DNA from: Desulfovibrio sp. A2
GTDB taxonomy: Bacteria; Desulfobacterota; Desulfovibrionia; Desulfovibrionales; Desulfovibrionaceae
DNA: 28,721 nucleotides
Direction of reading: 5' to 3'
NCBI RefSeq assembly: GCF_000226255.1
Contig: NZ_AGFG01000012.1
Span: forward strand, 1 to 28,721
Under the pieces are notes generated by a model. It was not told where the DNA came from, ran no database searches, and saw only the letters and a list, made by a program, of their open reading frames with translations. The translations under genes were made by a program, and so were the position numbers. Of this stretch, positions 12,821-20,743 are shown in pieces; positions within the stretch are counted from its first letter, which is position 1, and each line of letters starts with the position of its first letter.

Positions 12821-13213
12821 ATGCGCATCATATCGGGCGACGCCCTGCGTCTGCGCATCTACACCGGCGAACGCGACACCCACAAGGGCCGCGCCCTGCA
12901 CGAGGTCATCCTGGAATCCGCCCGGCGCGACGGGCTGGCGGGCGGCACGGTGTTTCGAGGGCTGGCGGGCTTTGGGGCCAACAGCGTGGTGCACACCGCG
13001 CGGGTGCTGCGCCTGTCCGAAGACCTGCCCATCGTGGTGGAGATCATCGACGACGCCGCCAAGATAGAGGCATTCCTGCCCCGCGTCGAGGAACTGCTGG
13101 CCGAAGGGCTGGTGACCGTGGACCCGGTGCAGGTGTTGCTGTACCGGCACGGCCCCGGCAAGGAAACACACGGGGACGAGGCCCCGCACGGAAGCAACCG
13201 GCAGGGCATCTAG
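12821..13213 (+). CDS. DUF190 family protein
   Basis: This small soluble protein has a PII/ferredoxin-like fold by family. The 130-aa sequence contains the typical DUF190 pattern: GDALRLRIYTGERDTHKGRALHEVILESAR, then DGLAGGTVFRGLAGFGANS, then LPIVVEIIDDAAKIEAFLP and a terminal helix-strand LVTVDPVQVLLY. The start ATG has AGGAAGGAG six bases upstream. The gene follows crcB closely and shares its strand, which fits the known genomic link of DUF190 with CrcB; a role in regulating or supporting the fluoride channel is an inference. The last 17 residues are charged and poorly conserved in appearance. A strong terminator follows at 13351. Confidence 0.9.
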   Translation: MRIISGDALRLRIYTGERDTHKGRALHEVILESARRDGLAGGTVFRGLAGFGANSVVHTARVLRLSEDLPIVVEIIDDAAKIEAFLPRVEELLAEGLVTVDPVQVLLYRHGPGKETHGDEAPHGSNRQGI

Positions 13214-13350
13214 CGCCCGCGCAGCTCCCCTTTCCCGCGCGCCTCGCAACGGCGGCTAGGCGGAGGGCGACGCACGCGCTGCCGGGCCGCCCTTTGCCGC
13301 TCCCCTCCCCCTGCTCCCCCGCGTTCACGTGCATGATTTCCGCCAACGAA

Positions 13351-13383
13351 GGCGGCAGGACCGCCCGGAGCAGTCCTGCCGCC
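13351..13383 (+). terminator. rho-independent terminator of crcB-DUF190
   Basis: GGCGGCAGGAC (13351-13361) pairs perfectly with GTCCTGCCGCC (13373-13383) across an 11-base loop, followed on the plus strand by AGTATTTTCT. It may also serve the convergent sulfite reductase gene ending at 13415, although the minus-strand side has a poorer T-run. Confidence 0.75.
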
Positions 13384-13414
13384 AGTATTTTCTGCTCGCG
13401 GAATCGCCGCGCGC

Positions 13415-14092
13415 CTATTCGGCGGCGGGCAGCAGCGCGGCGCGAATGGCCTCGATGCCGGTCTTTTCCACGTACTTGGAAACGCGCAGCCGCTTGCCGG
13501 AATTTTCGCGGTACATCTGCATGAAGCGCTGCACGAGATCCAGCGCGGCTTCGCGGGTCAGGTCCTCGGCCAGCACGTCGCCGATGCGCGGGTGCCCGCC
13601 CGAGTTGCCGCCCACAATCACGTTCCAGCCGCGCTTGGTGCCCACCAGGCCCACGTCGCGCAGGTAGCTTTCGCCGCAGCACATGGGGCAGCCGGAAACG
13701 CCGAACTTGACCTTGGCCGGGAAGGGCTGCTCGGCCAGCGTCTGCTCGATCTCGATGCCGAGCCCCAGCGAATCCTGCAGACCCAGCTTACACACCGCCG
13801 TGCCGGGGCAGGCCTGCACGTAATGCACGCACAACTCCACCGCGCGGCCCACGTCCATGCGCAGGTCTTCCCAGATGGGCTCCACCTGCTCGGCCGTCAT
13901 GCCCACCAGGGCAAGGCGCTGCCCGGAGGTGATCTTGATGATGGGAATGGCGTACTTGCGCGCCACGCGGGAAATGGCGTCGAGTATTTCCGGCGTCAGC
14001 ATGCCGCAAGGGGTGCGCGGCACGATGGCGTAGGTCTGCTTGTCGCGCTGAAGGATGGCGCCTCTCGGTTCCGGCGTGCCGGTCTCTGTCAT
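13415..14092 (-). CDS. small assimilatory-type sulfite reductase (sirohaem/4Fe-4S, single subunit)
   Basis: The 225-aa protein matches the small monomeric sulfite reductase known from Desulfovibrio vulgaris, which carries one sirohaem coupled to one [4Fe-4S] cluster and reduces sulfite to sulfide. The cluster/sirohaem ligands fit the C-x5-C...C-x3-C pattern: Cys95 and Cys101 (ACPGTAVCKLG), Cys135 and Cys139 (GCPMCCGES). KITSGQRLALVGM near residue 53 is the strand seen in the ferredoxin-like parachute domain of nitrite/sulfite reductases. It is about half the size of usual enzymes, having one rather than two repeats. The ATG at 14092 has AAGGAG eight bases upstream and is preferred to the frame from 14143. 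No flavoprotein or ferredoxin partner lies nearby, so the electron donor and real role are open. Confidence 0.88.
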   Translation of the reverse strand: MTETGTPEPRGAILQRDKQTYAIVPRTPCGMLTPEILDAISRVARKYAIPIIKITSGQRLALVGMTAEQVEPIWEDLRMDVGRAVELCVHYVQACPGTAVCKLGLQDSLGLGIEIEQTLAEQPFPAKVKFGVSGCPMCCGESYLRDVGLVGTKRGWNVIVGGNSGGHPRIGDVLAEDLTREAALDLVQRFMQMYRENSGKRLRVSKYVEKTGIEAIRAALLPAAE

Positions 14093-14150
14093 GTCCGATG
14101 CTCCTTGGTCCGTTTGCGTTGTCGTTGCCTGCTGAATCTGCAAGACGATG

Positions 14151-14175
14151 GAAAACGCCCGTGGCGGACGTTTTC
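14151..14175 (-). terminator. hairpin with T-run downstream of cheB
   Basis: GAAAACG and CGTTTTC, extended by CCG/CGG after one mismatch, form a stem with a three-base loop. The stem arms give T-runs on both strands. It lies between the cheB stop and the sulfite reductase start and is the second of two hairpins met by the minus-strand transcript leaving cheB. Confidence 0.5.
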
Positions 14176-14180
14176 AGGTG

Positions 14181-14212
14181 GGCGGCGGCGCGACCGAGGT
14201 CGCGCCGCCGCC
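14181..14212 (-). terminator. very stable 14-bp GC hairpin downstream of cheB
   Basis: GGCGGCGGCGCGAC (14181-14194) and GTCGCGCCGCCGCC (14199-14212) pair perfectly over a four-base loop. There is no T-run directly after it on either strand, so on its own it is more a pause or RNA-stability hairpin; with the next hairpin it probably ends the chemotaxis operon. Confidence 0.5.
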
Positions 14213-14233
14213 GTGCGGAACATTCTTTCCGGG

Positions 14234-14255
14234 CCTGCACCTTGCCTGCACCTTG
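14234..14255. repeat. 11-bp tandem repeat, two copies
   Basis: CCTGCACCTTG occurs twice in direct succession, with a third partial copy (TCTGC) behind it, in the gap between cheB and the sulfite reductase gene. No function is suggested. Confidence 0.7.
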
Positions 14256-14300
14256 TCTGCCCGACCACGGGCGGGCGGTACGGGCGCGCCTTGCCGGGCG

Positions 14301-15377
14301 CTACCCCCCGCAGGCGCGGATGATGGCCGGGGCTATTTCTTCCAGCGAAACCACCTTGCGCACCCCGCCCAGCTTGATGGCTTCCTGCGGCATGCCGAAG
14401 ACCACGCAACTGGCCTCGTCCTGGGCGATGGTGTGCGCGCCCACGTCGAACAGTTCCTTCATGCCCGCCGCCCCGTCATCGCCCATGCCGGTCATGATGG
14501 CGGCCACGGCGTTGCGCCCGGCGTAGCGCGCGGCGGAGCGGAACAGCACGTCCACCGAGGGGCGGTGCCTGCGAACCAAGGGCCCTTCGCGCACCTCGAC
14601 GTAGTAGCGTGATCCGTTGCGTTTGAGCAGCATGTGCAGGTTGCCCGGCGCGATGAGCACCTGGCCGCGCCGCATGACGTCGTTGTCCTGCGCCTCCTTC
14701 ACCGTCACCCGGCAGATGGCGTTCAGCCGGTTGGCGAAGGCGGCGGTGAAGTGTTCCGGCATGTGCTGCACGATGGCGATGGGGGGGCAGCCTTCGGGCA
14801 GGGCCTCCAGCACAACACGCAGGGCCTCGGTGCCGCCCGTGGACGCACCGATGACCACCATCTTCTCGGTCTGCTGCACCGTGGTGGTCAGCGGCGTCGC
14901 GGCGGGCAGCACCGCATCGGCGGAAAGTTTGGGCGGCACCCCGGCTGCCAGGGGGCTGAGCTTGCGCAACCGGGAGCGGGCGGCGGCCTTCAGCGCGTCG
15001 CAGATGCGGATGCTGGATTCCTCCAGAAACCGCTTGGTGCCCATGCGCGGCTTCTGGATGACCTCCACCGCCCCGTATTCCATGGCCTTGAAGGTGGCCT
15101 CTGCCCCCTGCTCCGTCACCGACGAGCAGATCACCACGGGGATGGGATGCTGGGTCATGATCTTGCGCAGAAAGGTGATGCCGTCCATGCGGGGCATCTC
15201 CACGTCCAGCAGGATCACGTCCGGGGCCACAGTTTCCATGCGCTTGGCGGCCACGAAGGGATCGGAGGCGGTGCCGATGAGCTCCAGTTCCTCGTCGCCC
15301 GAGACGATGTCCGCCAGGGTCTGGCGCACCAGGGCGGAATCGTCCACCACCAGCACCTTGATGCGGCGCGCGGTCAT
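14301..15377 (-). CDS. cheB: chemotaxis protein-glutamate methylesterase/deamidase CheB
   Basis: CheB removes methyl groups from chemoreceptors and deamidates them once phosphorylated by CheA. The 358-aa product has an N-terminal receiver domain with acidic VDD (11-13), phospho-acceptor Asp58 in [11 protein letters not shown], and the Lys of the IQKP segment. After a linker rich in Ala/Pro/Thr comes the C-terminal esterase domain with the catalytic triad regions: Ser in [11 protein letters not shown], His in QHMPEHFT and Asp in MTGMGDDGA. The ATG overlaps the cheR stop by 4 bp (ATGA) and has GGAGG five bases upstream. It is the last gene of the chemotaxis run, followed by two hairpins. All catalytic residues expected of an active enzyme are visible. 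Confidence 0.97.
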   Translation of the reverse strand: MTARRIKVLVVDDSALVRQTLADIVSGDEELELIGTASDPFVAAKRMETVAPDVILLDVEMPRMDGITFLRKIMTQHPIPVVICSSVTEQGAEATFKAMEYGAVEVIQKPRMGTKRFLEESSIRICDALKAAARSRLRKLSPLAAGVPPKLSADAVLPAATPLTTTVQQTEKMVVIGASTGGTEALRVVLEALPEGCPPIAIVQHMPEHFTAAFANRLNAICRVTVKEAQDNDVMRRGQVLIAPGNLHMLLKRNGSRYYVEVREGPLVRRHRPSVDVLFRSAARYAGRNAVAAIMTGMGDDGAAGMKELFDVGAHTIAQDEASCVVFGMPQEAIKLGGVRKVVSLEEIAPAIIRACGG

Positions 15378-16252
15378 CGCGTCCTCCGGTAGACGGTGGG
15401 CGCCACCTGTTCGAGGGGCAGCGCCATGCCGGTAAGACTTTCGGAGTGCCCGATGAACAGGTGCCCGCCGGGGCGCAGACACTGGCAGAACCGGGTGAAC
15501 AACCCTTCCTGCGTGGGTTTGTCGAAATAGATGATCACGTTACGGCAGAAAATGATGTCCATGGGTTCCGAAAAACCGAAGGGCTCCATGAAATTCAGGC
15601 GCTCGAAGCGCACGGACGAGCGCAACTCCGGCCCCATGCGCACCAGGCGGCGCGAACGGTCGCGGCTGCGCAGCAGGTAGCGCTTGCGGAAGTGGTCCGG
15701 CACGTTGTGCACGCGCTCTTCCTCGTACACGGCCCGCACCGCCTGCTGCAGCGCCCGCGAAGAAATGTCCGTGGCCAGGATGGAAAAGGTGAAGCCGGGC
15801 GTGCTCTCCGCGTAGTCGCGCAGCACCATAGCCAGCGTGTAGGGTTCCATGCCGATGGAACAGCCCGCGCTCCACACCCGCAGCGCGCGCTGGGCGCGCT
15901 GCCGCGTGCCCTCGGCCGTCCACGCGGGCAGCACGGTGGCGGTAAGGTAGTCGAAATGGCGCGGTTCGCGGAAGAATTCCGTGGTGTTGGTGGTCACCAC
16001 GTCGATGAAGTTGCGCAGTTCCTCGTCTATGCCCTTGTCCGTGAACAGGTAGTCCACGTACTGGTCATAGGAGGCCATGCCCAGCGCGCGCAGGCGTTTC
16101 TGCAAGCGCGCCTCCAGCATCACCCGCTTCGAGGCGGGCAGCTTGATGCCCACCTGCTCGTAGACGAAGCGGCTCATGCGGTCGAACAGTTTCTGGGCCA
16201 TGGGGCCGGGCCGGGCGCACCCCGCCGGAAGGGCCGTGCCGCCGTTGGTCAT
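15374..16252 (-). CDS. cheR: chemotaxis protein methyltransferase CheR
   Basis: CheR methylates receptor glutamates with S-adenosylmethionine. The 292-aa product has the N-terminal helical domain, [15 protein letters not shown], the SAM-binding loop [16 protein letters not shown] (usual form is CSTGEEPYS, so two positions differ), [11 protein letters not shown], and [17 protein letters not shown] followed by [12 protein letters not shown]. The beta-subdomain [16 protein letters not shown] has a loop of the same length as in the pentapeptide-binding CheR of enteric bacteria as I remember it, but without its glycines. The ATG overlaps the cheA stop (ATGA). An internal Met at codon 18 is a possible alternative start, since the first 17 residues are not conserved in appearance. 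Confidence 0.96.
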   Translation of the reverse strand: MTNGGTALPAGCARPGPMAQKLFDRMSRFVYEQVGIKLPASKRVMLEARLQKRLRALGMASYDQYVDYLFTDKGIDEELRNFIDVVTTNTTEFFREPRHFDYLTATVLPAWTAEGTRQRAQRALRVWSAGCSIGMEPYTLAMVLRDYAESTPGFTFSILATDISSRALQQAVRAVYEEERVHNVPDHFRKRYLLRSRDRSRRLVRMGPELRSSVRFERLNFMEPFGFSEPMDIIFCRNVIIYFDKPTQEGLFTRFCQCLRPGGHLFIGHSESLTGMALPLEQVAPTVYRRTR

Positions 16253-18474
16253 GCAGCCCCCCCGCGCGACGGGGCGGCCATGGCGGCCGGACGCGCACGC
16301 GCCGCCCCGCCCGCGGCCACGGAAGCTCCGGCCTGACCGCCCTGCGGCAGACCGGCGGCCAGTTGCACCAGCCCCGGCACGTCCAGGATCAGGGCCATGC
16401 TGCCGTCGCCCTTGATGGTCGCCCCGGAAATGCCGGGCACGTCCTTGTAGATGCGGCCAAGGCTTTTGATCACCGTCTGGTGCTCGCCCACCACGCAGTC
16501 CACCACCAGACCGAAGCGGCTGCCCTGCGCATCGACAACCACCACCTGCTCGATGCCCGGCACGGGGCCGGGCGAGGCGAACAACTCGCGCAGACGGATG
16601 TAGGGCACGATCTCGCCGCGCAGGTTGATGATGCGCTGCCTGTCATCCCCGGAGCGGGGGGTGGTGTGTTCCGCGCATTCCTCCACGTGGTTCAGCGGAA
16701 TGACGAACGATTCGCCGCCCACCTGCACCTGCAGGCCGTCGATGATGGCCAGGGTGAGCGGCAGGCGGATGGTGAGGGTGGTGCCGCGCCCCACCGCGCT
16801 GTCCAGTTCAATGCGTCCGCGCAGTGCCTCTATGGAGCGCTTCACCACGTCCATGCCCACCCCGCGGCCGGAAACGCTGGTGACCTTTTCCGCCGTGGAA
16901 AAGCCGGGCGCGAAGATGAGTTCCATGGCCTCGCGGGGGGGCAGTTCCACCTCCGGGGCGATGACGCCGCGCTTGCGGGCGATTTCCATCACCCGGGCCG
17001 GGTCGATGCCCGCGCCGTCGTCGGCTATGGTGATCAGCACCTCGCCCCCGGCATGGGCCGCCGAAAGGGTTACCGTGCCGGTACGCGGCTTGCCCGCCGC
17101 GACGCGCACGTCGGGCTGCTCGACCCCGTGGTCCAGGCTGTTGCGCAGGCAATGCACCAGGGGGTCGCCCAGCCGTTCGATGACGGTCTTGTCCAGTTCG
17201 GTCTCGCCGCCCAGGGTCACCAGTTCCACGTCCTTGCCCAGTTCCGCCGAAAGGTCGCGCACCAGGCGGCGGAACTTGCTGAAGGTGGTGCCGATGGGCA
17301 GCATGCGGATGCCCAGGGTGGTGTCGCGCAGCTCGTCGCTCAACCGTTCCAGTTCCTCCACCAGCCCCAGCAGGCCGGGGTCGCTGCGCAGGTGCGCCGC
17401 TTGCGAAAGCTGGGCCTGCACGATGACCAGTTCGCCCACCAGATCCACCAGGAAATCCAGCTTGGATGCGGCCACGCGAATGCTGGCCCCGGAATCGTCG
17501 CGCGTCGCGGTTTCCTTGTCGCGCGACTGGCGGATGGTGCGCACGGCCTGCTGCTCGGCAAGGGCCGCCTCCACCCGCTCCGGCGGCACCACGCCCGCGT
17601 CGGTCAGCAGCCTGCCCAGGGGGCGCTGCTCGTCCAGCACGCGGTGCAGGTCGTCAGCGCTTACGTCGCCGCGTTCGATCAGGATTTCGCCCAGGCGCTT
17701 GTAGGCGGCGTCGTCCACGATGCGGGCGTCGTCCACCAAGCGAATGTCGATGTCGGCGTCGTCCTCCACGAACAGGAACACGTCGCGGATCGCCGCCTCG
17801 TCCGATTCGGTGGAGAGCAGCACGTCCCACCAAACGTGGCACAATTCGGGCTGCAATTCGTCAAGGAGGGGAACGTCGCTGAAGTGCGGGAACACCCGCG
17901 CCCCGCCAAGGTCGCGCAGTTCATCGAGCAGGGACAAGGGATTCGTGCCGCTGAAGAGGATGGACGGCGCGGGGCGGAAGCGCACCCGCCAGGTGCGCGC
18001 GCAGGGAGGGCACGGCTCGTCGGGCTGGGGCGGGCATTCCGCGCCGTCAGCGTCCAGAGCCGGGGTTTCGGCCGCGACGGCCACGGACGTGGGCACCAGG
18101 GCCCGCAGCGACGCGGTTATGGCCGCCGCGTGCGACAGGTCGGGCGCTTCGCCGCTGACGGCGCAGTGCAACAGCCGGGCGATGTGGTCGCGCGAGGCCA
18201 AGGTAAGATCCAGCAACTGGCGGGTGACGGGCATCTCGCCGTTGCGCACGCGATCGAACACCGTTTCCACGTCGTGGGTGAAGTGGGCGATGTCGTCGAA
18301 GCCGAACATGGCCCCGGACCCCTTGATGGTGTGCATGGCCCGGAACACGCGCGCCACCAGGTCACGGTCGTCGGGCTGCTCCTCCAGTTCCAGCAACGCC
18401 GTTTCCAGCTCCGCCAGAAGGTCTTGCGCCTCTTCGATGAAGGCGGCCCTGTTTGCGTCTTCCTGCGATTGCAT
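16249..18474 (-). CDS. cheA: chemotaxis sensor histidine kinase CheA
   Basis: CheA autophosphorylates on its HPt His under receptor control and passes phosphate to CheY and CheB. The 741-aa product has HPt with His48 in AMHTIKGSG, a linker, then a P2-like module starting at TWRVRFRPAP (161) to about 248. An MshEN-like pair of repeats follows: RLGEILIERGDVSADDLHRV starts at 260 and PLGRLLTDAGVVPPERVEAA at 285. Dimerisation helices are at about 335-395. The ATPase domain has N-box HCLRNSLDHG (441-450), G1 DDGAGID (485-491) and G2 SGRGVGMDVV (535-544), and a CheW-like domain spans about 575-705. The tail is Ala/Gly-rich. The ATG has AAGG upstream and lies 54 bp behind cheY. No cheW gene is seen in the window, so coupling may need one elsewhere. 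Confidence 0.96.
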   Translation of the reverse strand: MQSQEDANRAAFIEEAQDLLAELETALLELEEQPDDRDLVARVFRAMHTIKGSGAMFGFDDIAHFTHDVETVFDRVRNGEMPVTRQLLDLTLASRDHIARLLHCAVSGEAPDLSHAAAITASLRALVPTSVAVAAETPALDADGAECPPQPDEPCPPCARTWRVRFRPAPSILFSGTNPLSLLDELRDLGGARVFPHFSDVPLLDELQPELCHVWWDVLLSTESDEAAIRDVFLFVEDDADIDIRLVDDARIVDDAAYKRLGEILIERGDVSADDLHRVLDEQRPLGRLLTDAGVVPPERVEAALAEQQAVRTIRQSRDKETATRDDSGASIRVAASKLDFLVDLVGELVIVQAQLSQAAHLRSDPGLLGLVEELERLSDELRDTTLGIRMLPIGTTFSKFRRLVRDLSAELGKDVELVTLGGETELDKTVIERLGDPLVHCLRNSLDHGVEQPDVRVAAGKPRTGTVTLSAAHAGGEVLITIADDGAGIDPARVMEIARKRGVIAPEVELPPREAMELIFAPGFSTAEKVTSVSGRGVGMDVVKRSIEALRGRIELDSAVGRGTTLTIRLPLTLAIIDGLQVQVGGESFVIPLNHVEECAEHTTPRSGDDRQRIINLRGEIVPYIRLRELFASPGPVPGIEQVVVVDAQGSRFGLVVDCVVGEHQTVIKSLGRIYKDVPGISGATIKGDGSMALILDVPGLVQLAAGLPQGGQAGASVAAGGAARARPAAMAAPSRGGAA

Positions 18475-18528
18475 GCGGCCCTTCCTTGTCCGAAGTGTGC
18501 GGCGTTTCCGGACGGTGCGCGCCCGGTC

Positions 18529-18891
18529 CTAGCCGAGCACCTTCTTGACCACGGCCAGCAACTGTTCCGGCTGGAACGGCTTGACGATCCAGCCCGTGGC
18601 CCCGGCGGCCTTGCCTTCCTGCTTGCGGGTGGCCTGCGATTCTGTGGTCAGCATGATGACCGGGATGAACTTGTAGGCGGGGTTGGCGCGAATCTGCTTG
18701 ATGAGTTCGATGCCGTCCATGTTGGGCATGTTCAGGTCAGTGATCACCATCTTGATGGGGCCGGAAAGCTTGCTCACGGCGTCCTTGCCGTCCTTGGCCT
18801 CCACGACCTCGTACCCGGCGTTGCGCAGGGTGAAGCCGACCATCTGCCGGATGCTCGCCGAATCGTCCACCGTCATGATGAGCTTGCTCAT
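18529..18891 (-). CDS. cheY: chemotaxis response regulator CheY
   Basis: This is a single-domain receiver of 120 aa that, when phosphorylated by CheA, would act on the flagellar switch. Visible landmarks are the acidic pair Asp9-Asp10 (TVDDSASIRQM), phospho-acceptor Asp52 in ITDLNMPNMDG, Thr82/Thr83 in MLTTES, and Lys104 in IVKPF. The loop around KQEGKAAGATGW is typical of the CheY type near cheA in delta-proteobacteria. The ATG has GAGGG five bases upstream; the longer upstream frame is not supported. It lies directly ahead of cheA and directly after the receptor-like gene with a CheZ-like motif, which suggests CheY-P is the target of that neighbour. Confidence 0.96.
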   Translation of the reverse strand: MSKLIMTVDDSASIRQMVGFTLRNAGYEVVEAKDGKDAVSKLSGPIKMVITDLNMPNMDGIELIKQIRANPAYKFIPVIMLTTESQATRKQEGKAAGATGWIVKPFQPEQLLAVVKKVLG

Positions 18892-18936
18892 GAAATCCCT
18901 CGTGCTCGAATGTTCTGAGTTGGCGGTTTCGTGCGG

Positions 18937-18960
18937 GCGTCGCGACGGTGACCGCGACGC
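18937..18960 (-). terminator. 8-bp GC hairpin between the CheZ-like gene and cheY
   Basis: GCGTCGCG (18937-18944) and CGCGACGC (18953-18960) pair perfectly over an eight-base loop, starting just after the TGA of the upstream gene. There is no following T-run on the minus strand, so partial termination or mRNA processing is more likely than full termination. Confidence 0.35.
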
Positions 18961-18967
18961 GGCGGGG

Positions 18968-20743
18968 TCAGAAAAGTTCGATGTTGTCGCCGTAGCCGTG
19001 GTCGCCCCCGCCTGCCGGGGCGGCGTCGTGCGCACCGTCCAGCACGCGGCCGTGCAGCACGCGCTCCTGCTCCATGGTGTAGCGGTCGCGCAGGGCGGCA
19101 AGGCGGCGGGACGCGGCCTCGCGCGCGGATGCGGGCACCTGGTCGCGCAGCATGGCGGCCATGTCGCCAACCTCCCCGGCGGCATCGGAAAGCCCGGCCG
19201 TCACCTGGGCGTCGAAGCCAAGGTCGCGTACGGCCTGGTCCACCTGCCTGGCCAGGTCGGCGCAGGCATCGCCCACCCCGGCGAACAGGCGTGCGGCTTC
19301 GCCGTTCACCTCGCGCAGGCCGCGCGTAAGGCCTTCCAGTTCGGCGGAAATTTCCGTGACGCGCGAGGAATCGAGATAGGCGGTGGCGTAGCTCTTGAGC
19401 TGCCCGGCCACGCCGTCCACCTCGCGCAGCAGCGTGGCCAGGGCCGTGGTGCTTTCGCCCGCGTCCTGCGACAGCCGCTGGATGGAAGAGGCCAGCACGC
19501 CCAGCGCCTTGCCCTTTTCGCCGGTATGCGCGGCGCGGATGCTGGCGTTGAGCGCGATGAGCTCTATCTCGTCGCCGACGTCTTCTATATCCTCAAGGAA
19601 AACGCTCATCTGCGCAACCATTTCGGCCACTTCGCCCATCACGTGGCCCATGCGCTCGCCCTGCTCGGCCAGCGAGAGCATGCGCGCGGCGATTTCCGCC
19701 ACGCTGCGCTCCATGTGGTCGAGCACGGCGGTGCCTCCGCAGCCTTCACCAAGGCAGGATTCATCAGAGAATCCCCCGGTGCGCCGCCCCACCCCGCGCA
19801 CGCTGGCGGCGATGGCCGTCAGTTCGCGCCGCAGGGTGGACACGGCATCGGAAAAGCTGTCCCGCGCGTTGTCCAACTGGGCCTGTTGCAGGGCGCAGAC
19901 ATCGGCGGCCACGGCCAGTTCCTCGGCCAACGCGGCCTCGTCGGTTTCCGGAGCGCCCTCGATGCCCGTGCGCGCGTCGGCCAGGGCTTCTTCCACATGT
20001 TCCACCTGCTGGCGCACGATGTCGTGGAACTGGAGCGAACCGATGATGCGCCCCATGGAGGCGGCGATGTCGGCCGTATGCCCGCGCACCTCTTCCGAGG
20101 CCTTGCGGCTGGAGTCGGCCACCTCGTGCAGGGTGTCCATGTTGTCGCGCAGCGAGCCGAACACCGAATAGGCGCACTCGCGCTGCATCTCGTGCATCTC
20201 ACGGGTGCTGGTTTCGGCCTTCTCGGCCAGGGCGTCCAGCGTTTTCGCCTGCTGCATGATGCGGTCGGAATATTCGACGATCTTGTAGCCAAGCTTTTCC
20301 ACGTCGTCGGCAAGGGTGCTGAAGCCGCGCCCGTCTGAGCCCAGACGCGCGCTTTCGATGCGCGTGGAGATGCCCAGCATTTGCAGCGTGCGCACCACCC
20401 GTGCGTAATCGCGAATGGATTTGGAGAGTTCGTGCACCAGTTCGCGCGCGCGGGCCAGCATGGCGAGGTCGGTGGCGTCCTCGTCCACGTGGCAGAGGGT
20501 CTGCATGGCGTCCAGTTCGGCCACCAGTTCTTCCAGGATATGGCGCACGGTGTCGCCCGAGGCGATGTGGTTCAGCTTCTGGCTGTCGGCGGCAATGCCC
20601 TGCACCCGCCGGGCCACATCCTGCAATTCCGCGCCAAGGGCGAGAAAGTCGTCCTCGCGCCGCTGCACCAACAGGGCAAGCCCGCTGCCCACGCGCCCAA
20701 GCCGCTCCCGCACCTCGCGCGCCAGCGCCGTGTATTCCTGCAT
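18968..20743 (-). CDS. soluble receptor-like coiled-coil protein with CheZ-like D-x3-Q motif
   Basis: The 591-aa cytoplasmic helical protein has no membrane segment. It has two receptor-signalling-like stretches: MLGISTRIESARLGSDGRGF around residues 122-141, and IELIALNASIRAAHTGEKGK around 393-412, which resembles the hairpin tip of chemoreceptors. Between them LQFHDIVRQQVEHV (237-250) has Asp241 and Gln245 spaced as Asp143 and Gln147 of CheZ (DLTGQ). The last residues are DNIELF, a short hydrophobic/acidic tail after a flexible Gly-rich linker. It is followed by cheY. The start is uncertain: ATG at 20743 (GGGA five bases upstream) is taken, but the frame is open up to a TTG at 20980 through a low-complexity Gly/Ala/Thr stretch. 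A role as CheY-P phosphatase or signalling adaptor is inferred. Confidence 0.75.
   Translation of the reverse strand: MQEYTALAREVRERLGRVGSGLALLVQRREDDFLALGAELQDVARRVQGIAADSQKLNHIASGDTVRHILEELVAELDAMQTLCHVDEDATDLAMLARARELVHELSKSIRDYARVVRTLQMLGISTRIESARLGSDGRGFSTLADDVEKLGYKIVEYSDRIMQQAKTLDALAEKAETSTREMHEMQRECAYSVFGSLRDNMDTLHEVADSSRKASEEVRGHTADIAASMGRIIGSLQFHDIVRQQVEHVEEALADARTGIEGAPETDEAALAEELAVAADVCALQQAQLDNARDSFSDAVSTLRRELTAIAASVRGVGRRTGGFSDESCLGEGCGGTAVLDHMERSVAEIAARMLSLAEQGERMGHVMGEVAEMVAQMSVFLEDIEDVGDEIELIALNASIRAAHTGEKGKALGVLASSIQRLSQDAGESTTALATLLREVDGVAGQLKSYATAYLDSSRVTEISAELEGLTRGLREVNGEAARLFAGVGDACADLARQVDQAVRDLGFDAQVTAGLSDAAGEVGDMAAMLRDQVPASAREAASRRLAALRDRYTMEQERVLHGRVLDGAHDAAPAGGGDHGYGDNIELF

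Noticed and set aside
15800..15860. CheR SAM-loop changes ([10 protein letters not shown]) as loss of function
   Set aside because: The Gly, Cys, Glu-Pro-Tyr and surrounding residues are kept; the differences are within what the family tolerates.
16363..18918. 851-aa plus-strand open frame across cheA and cheY
   Set aside because: Shadow of the minus-strand genes; His/Gln/Val-rich with no domain pattern, and the true CheA and CheY are unambiguous.
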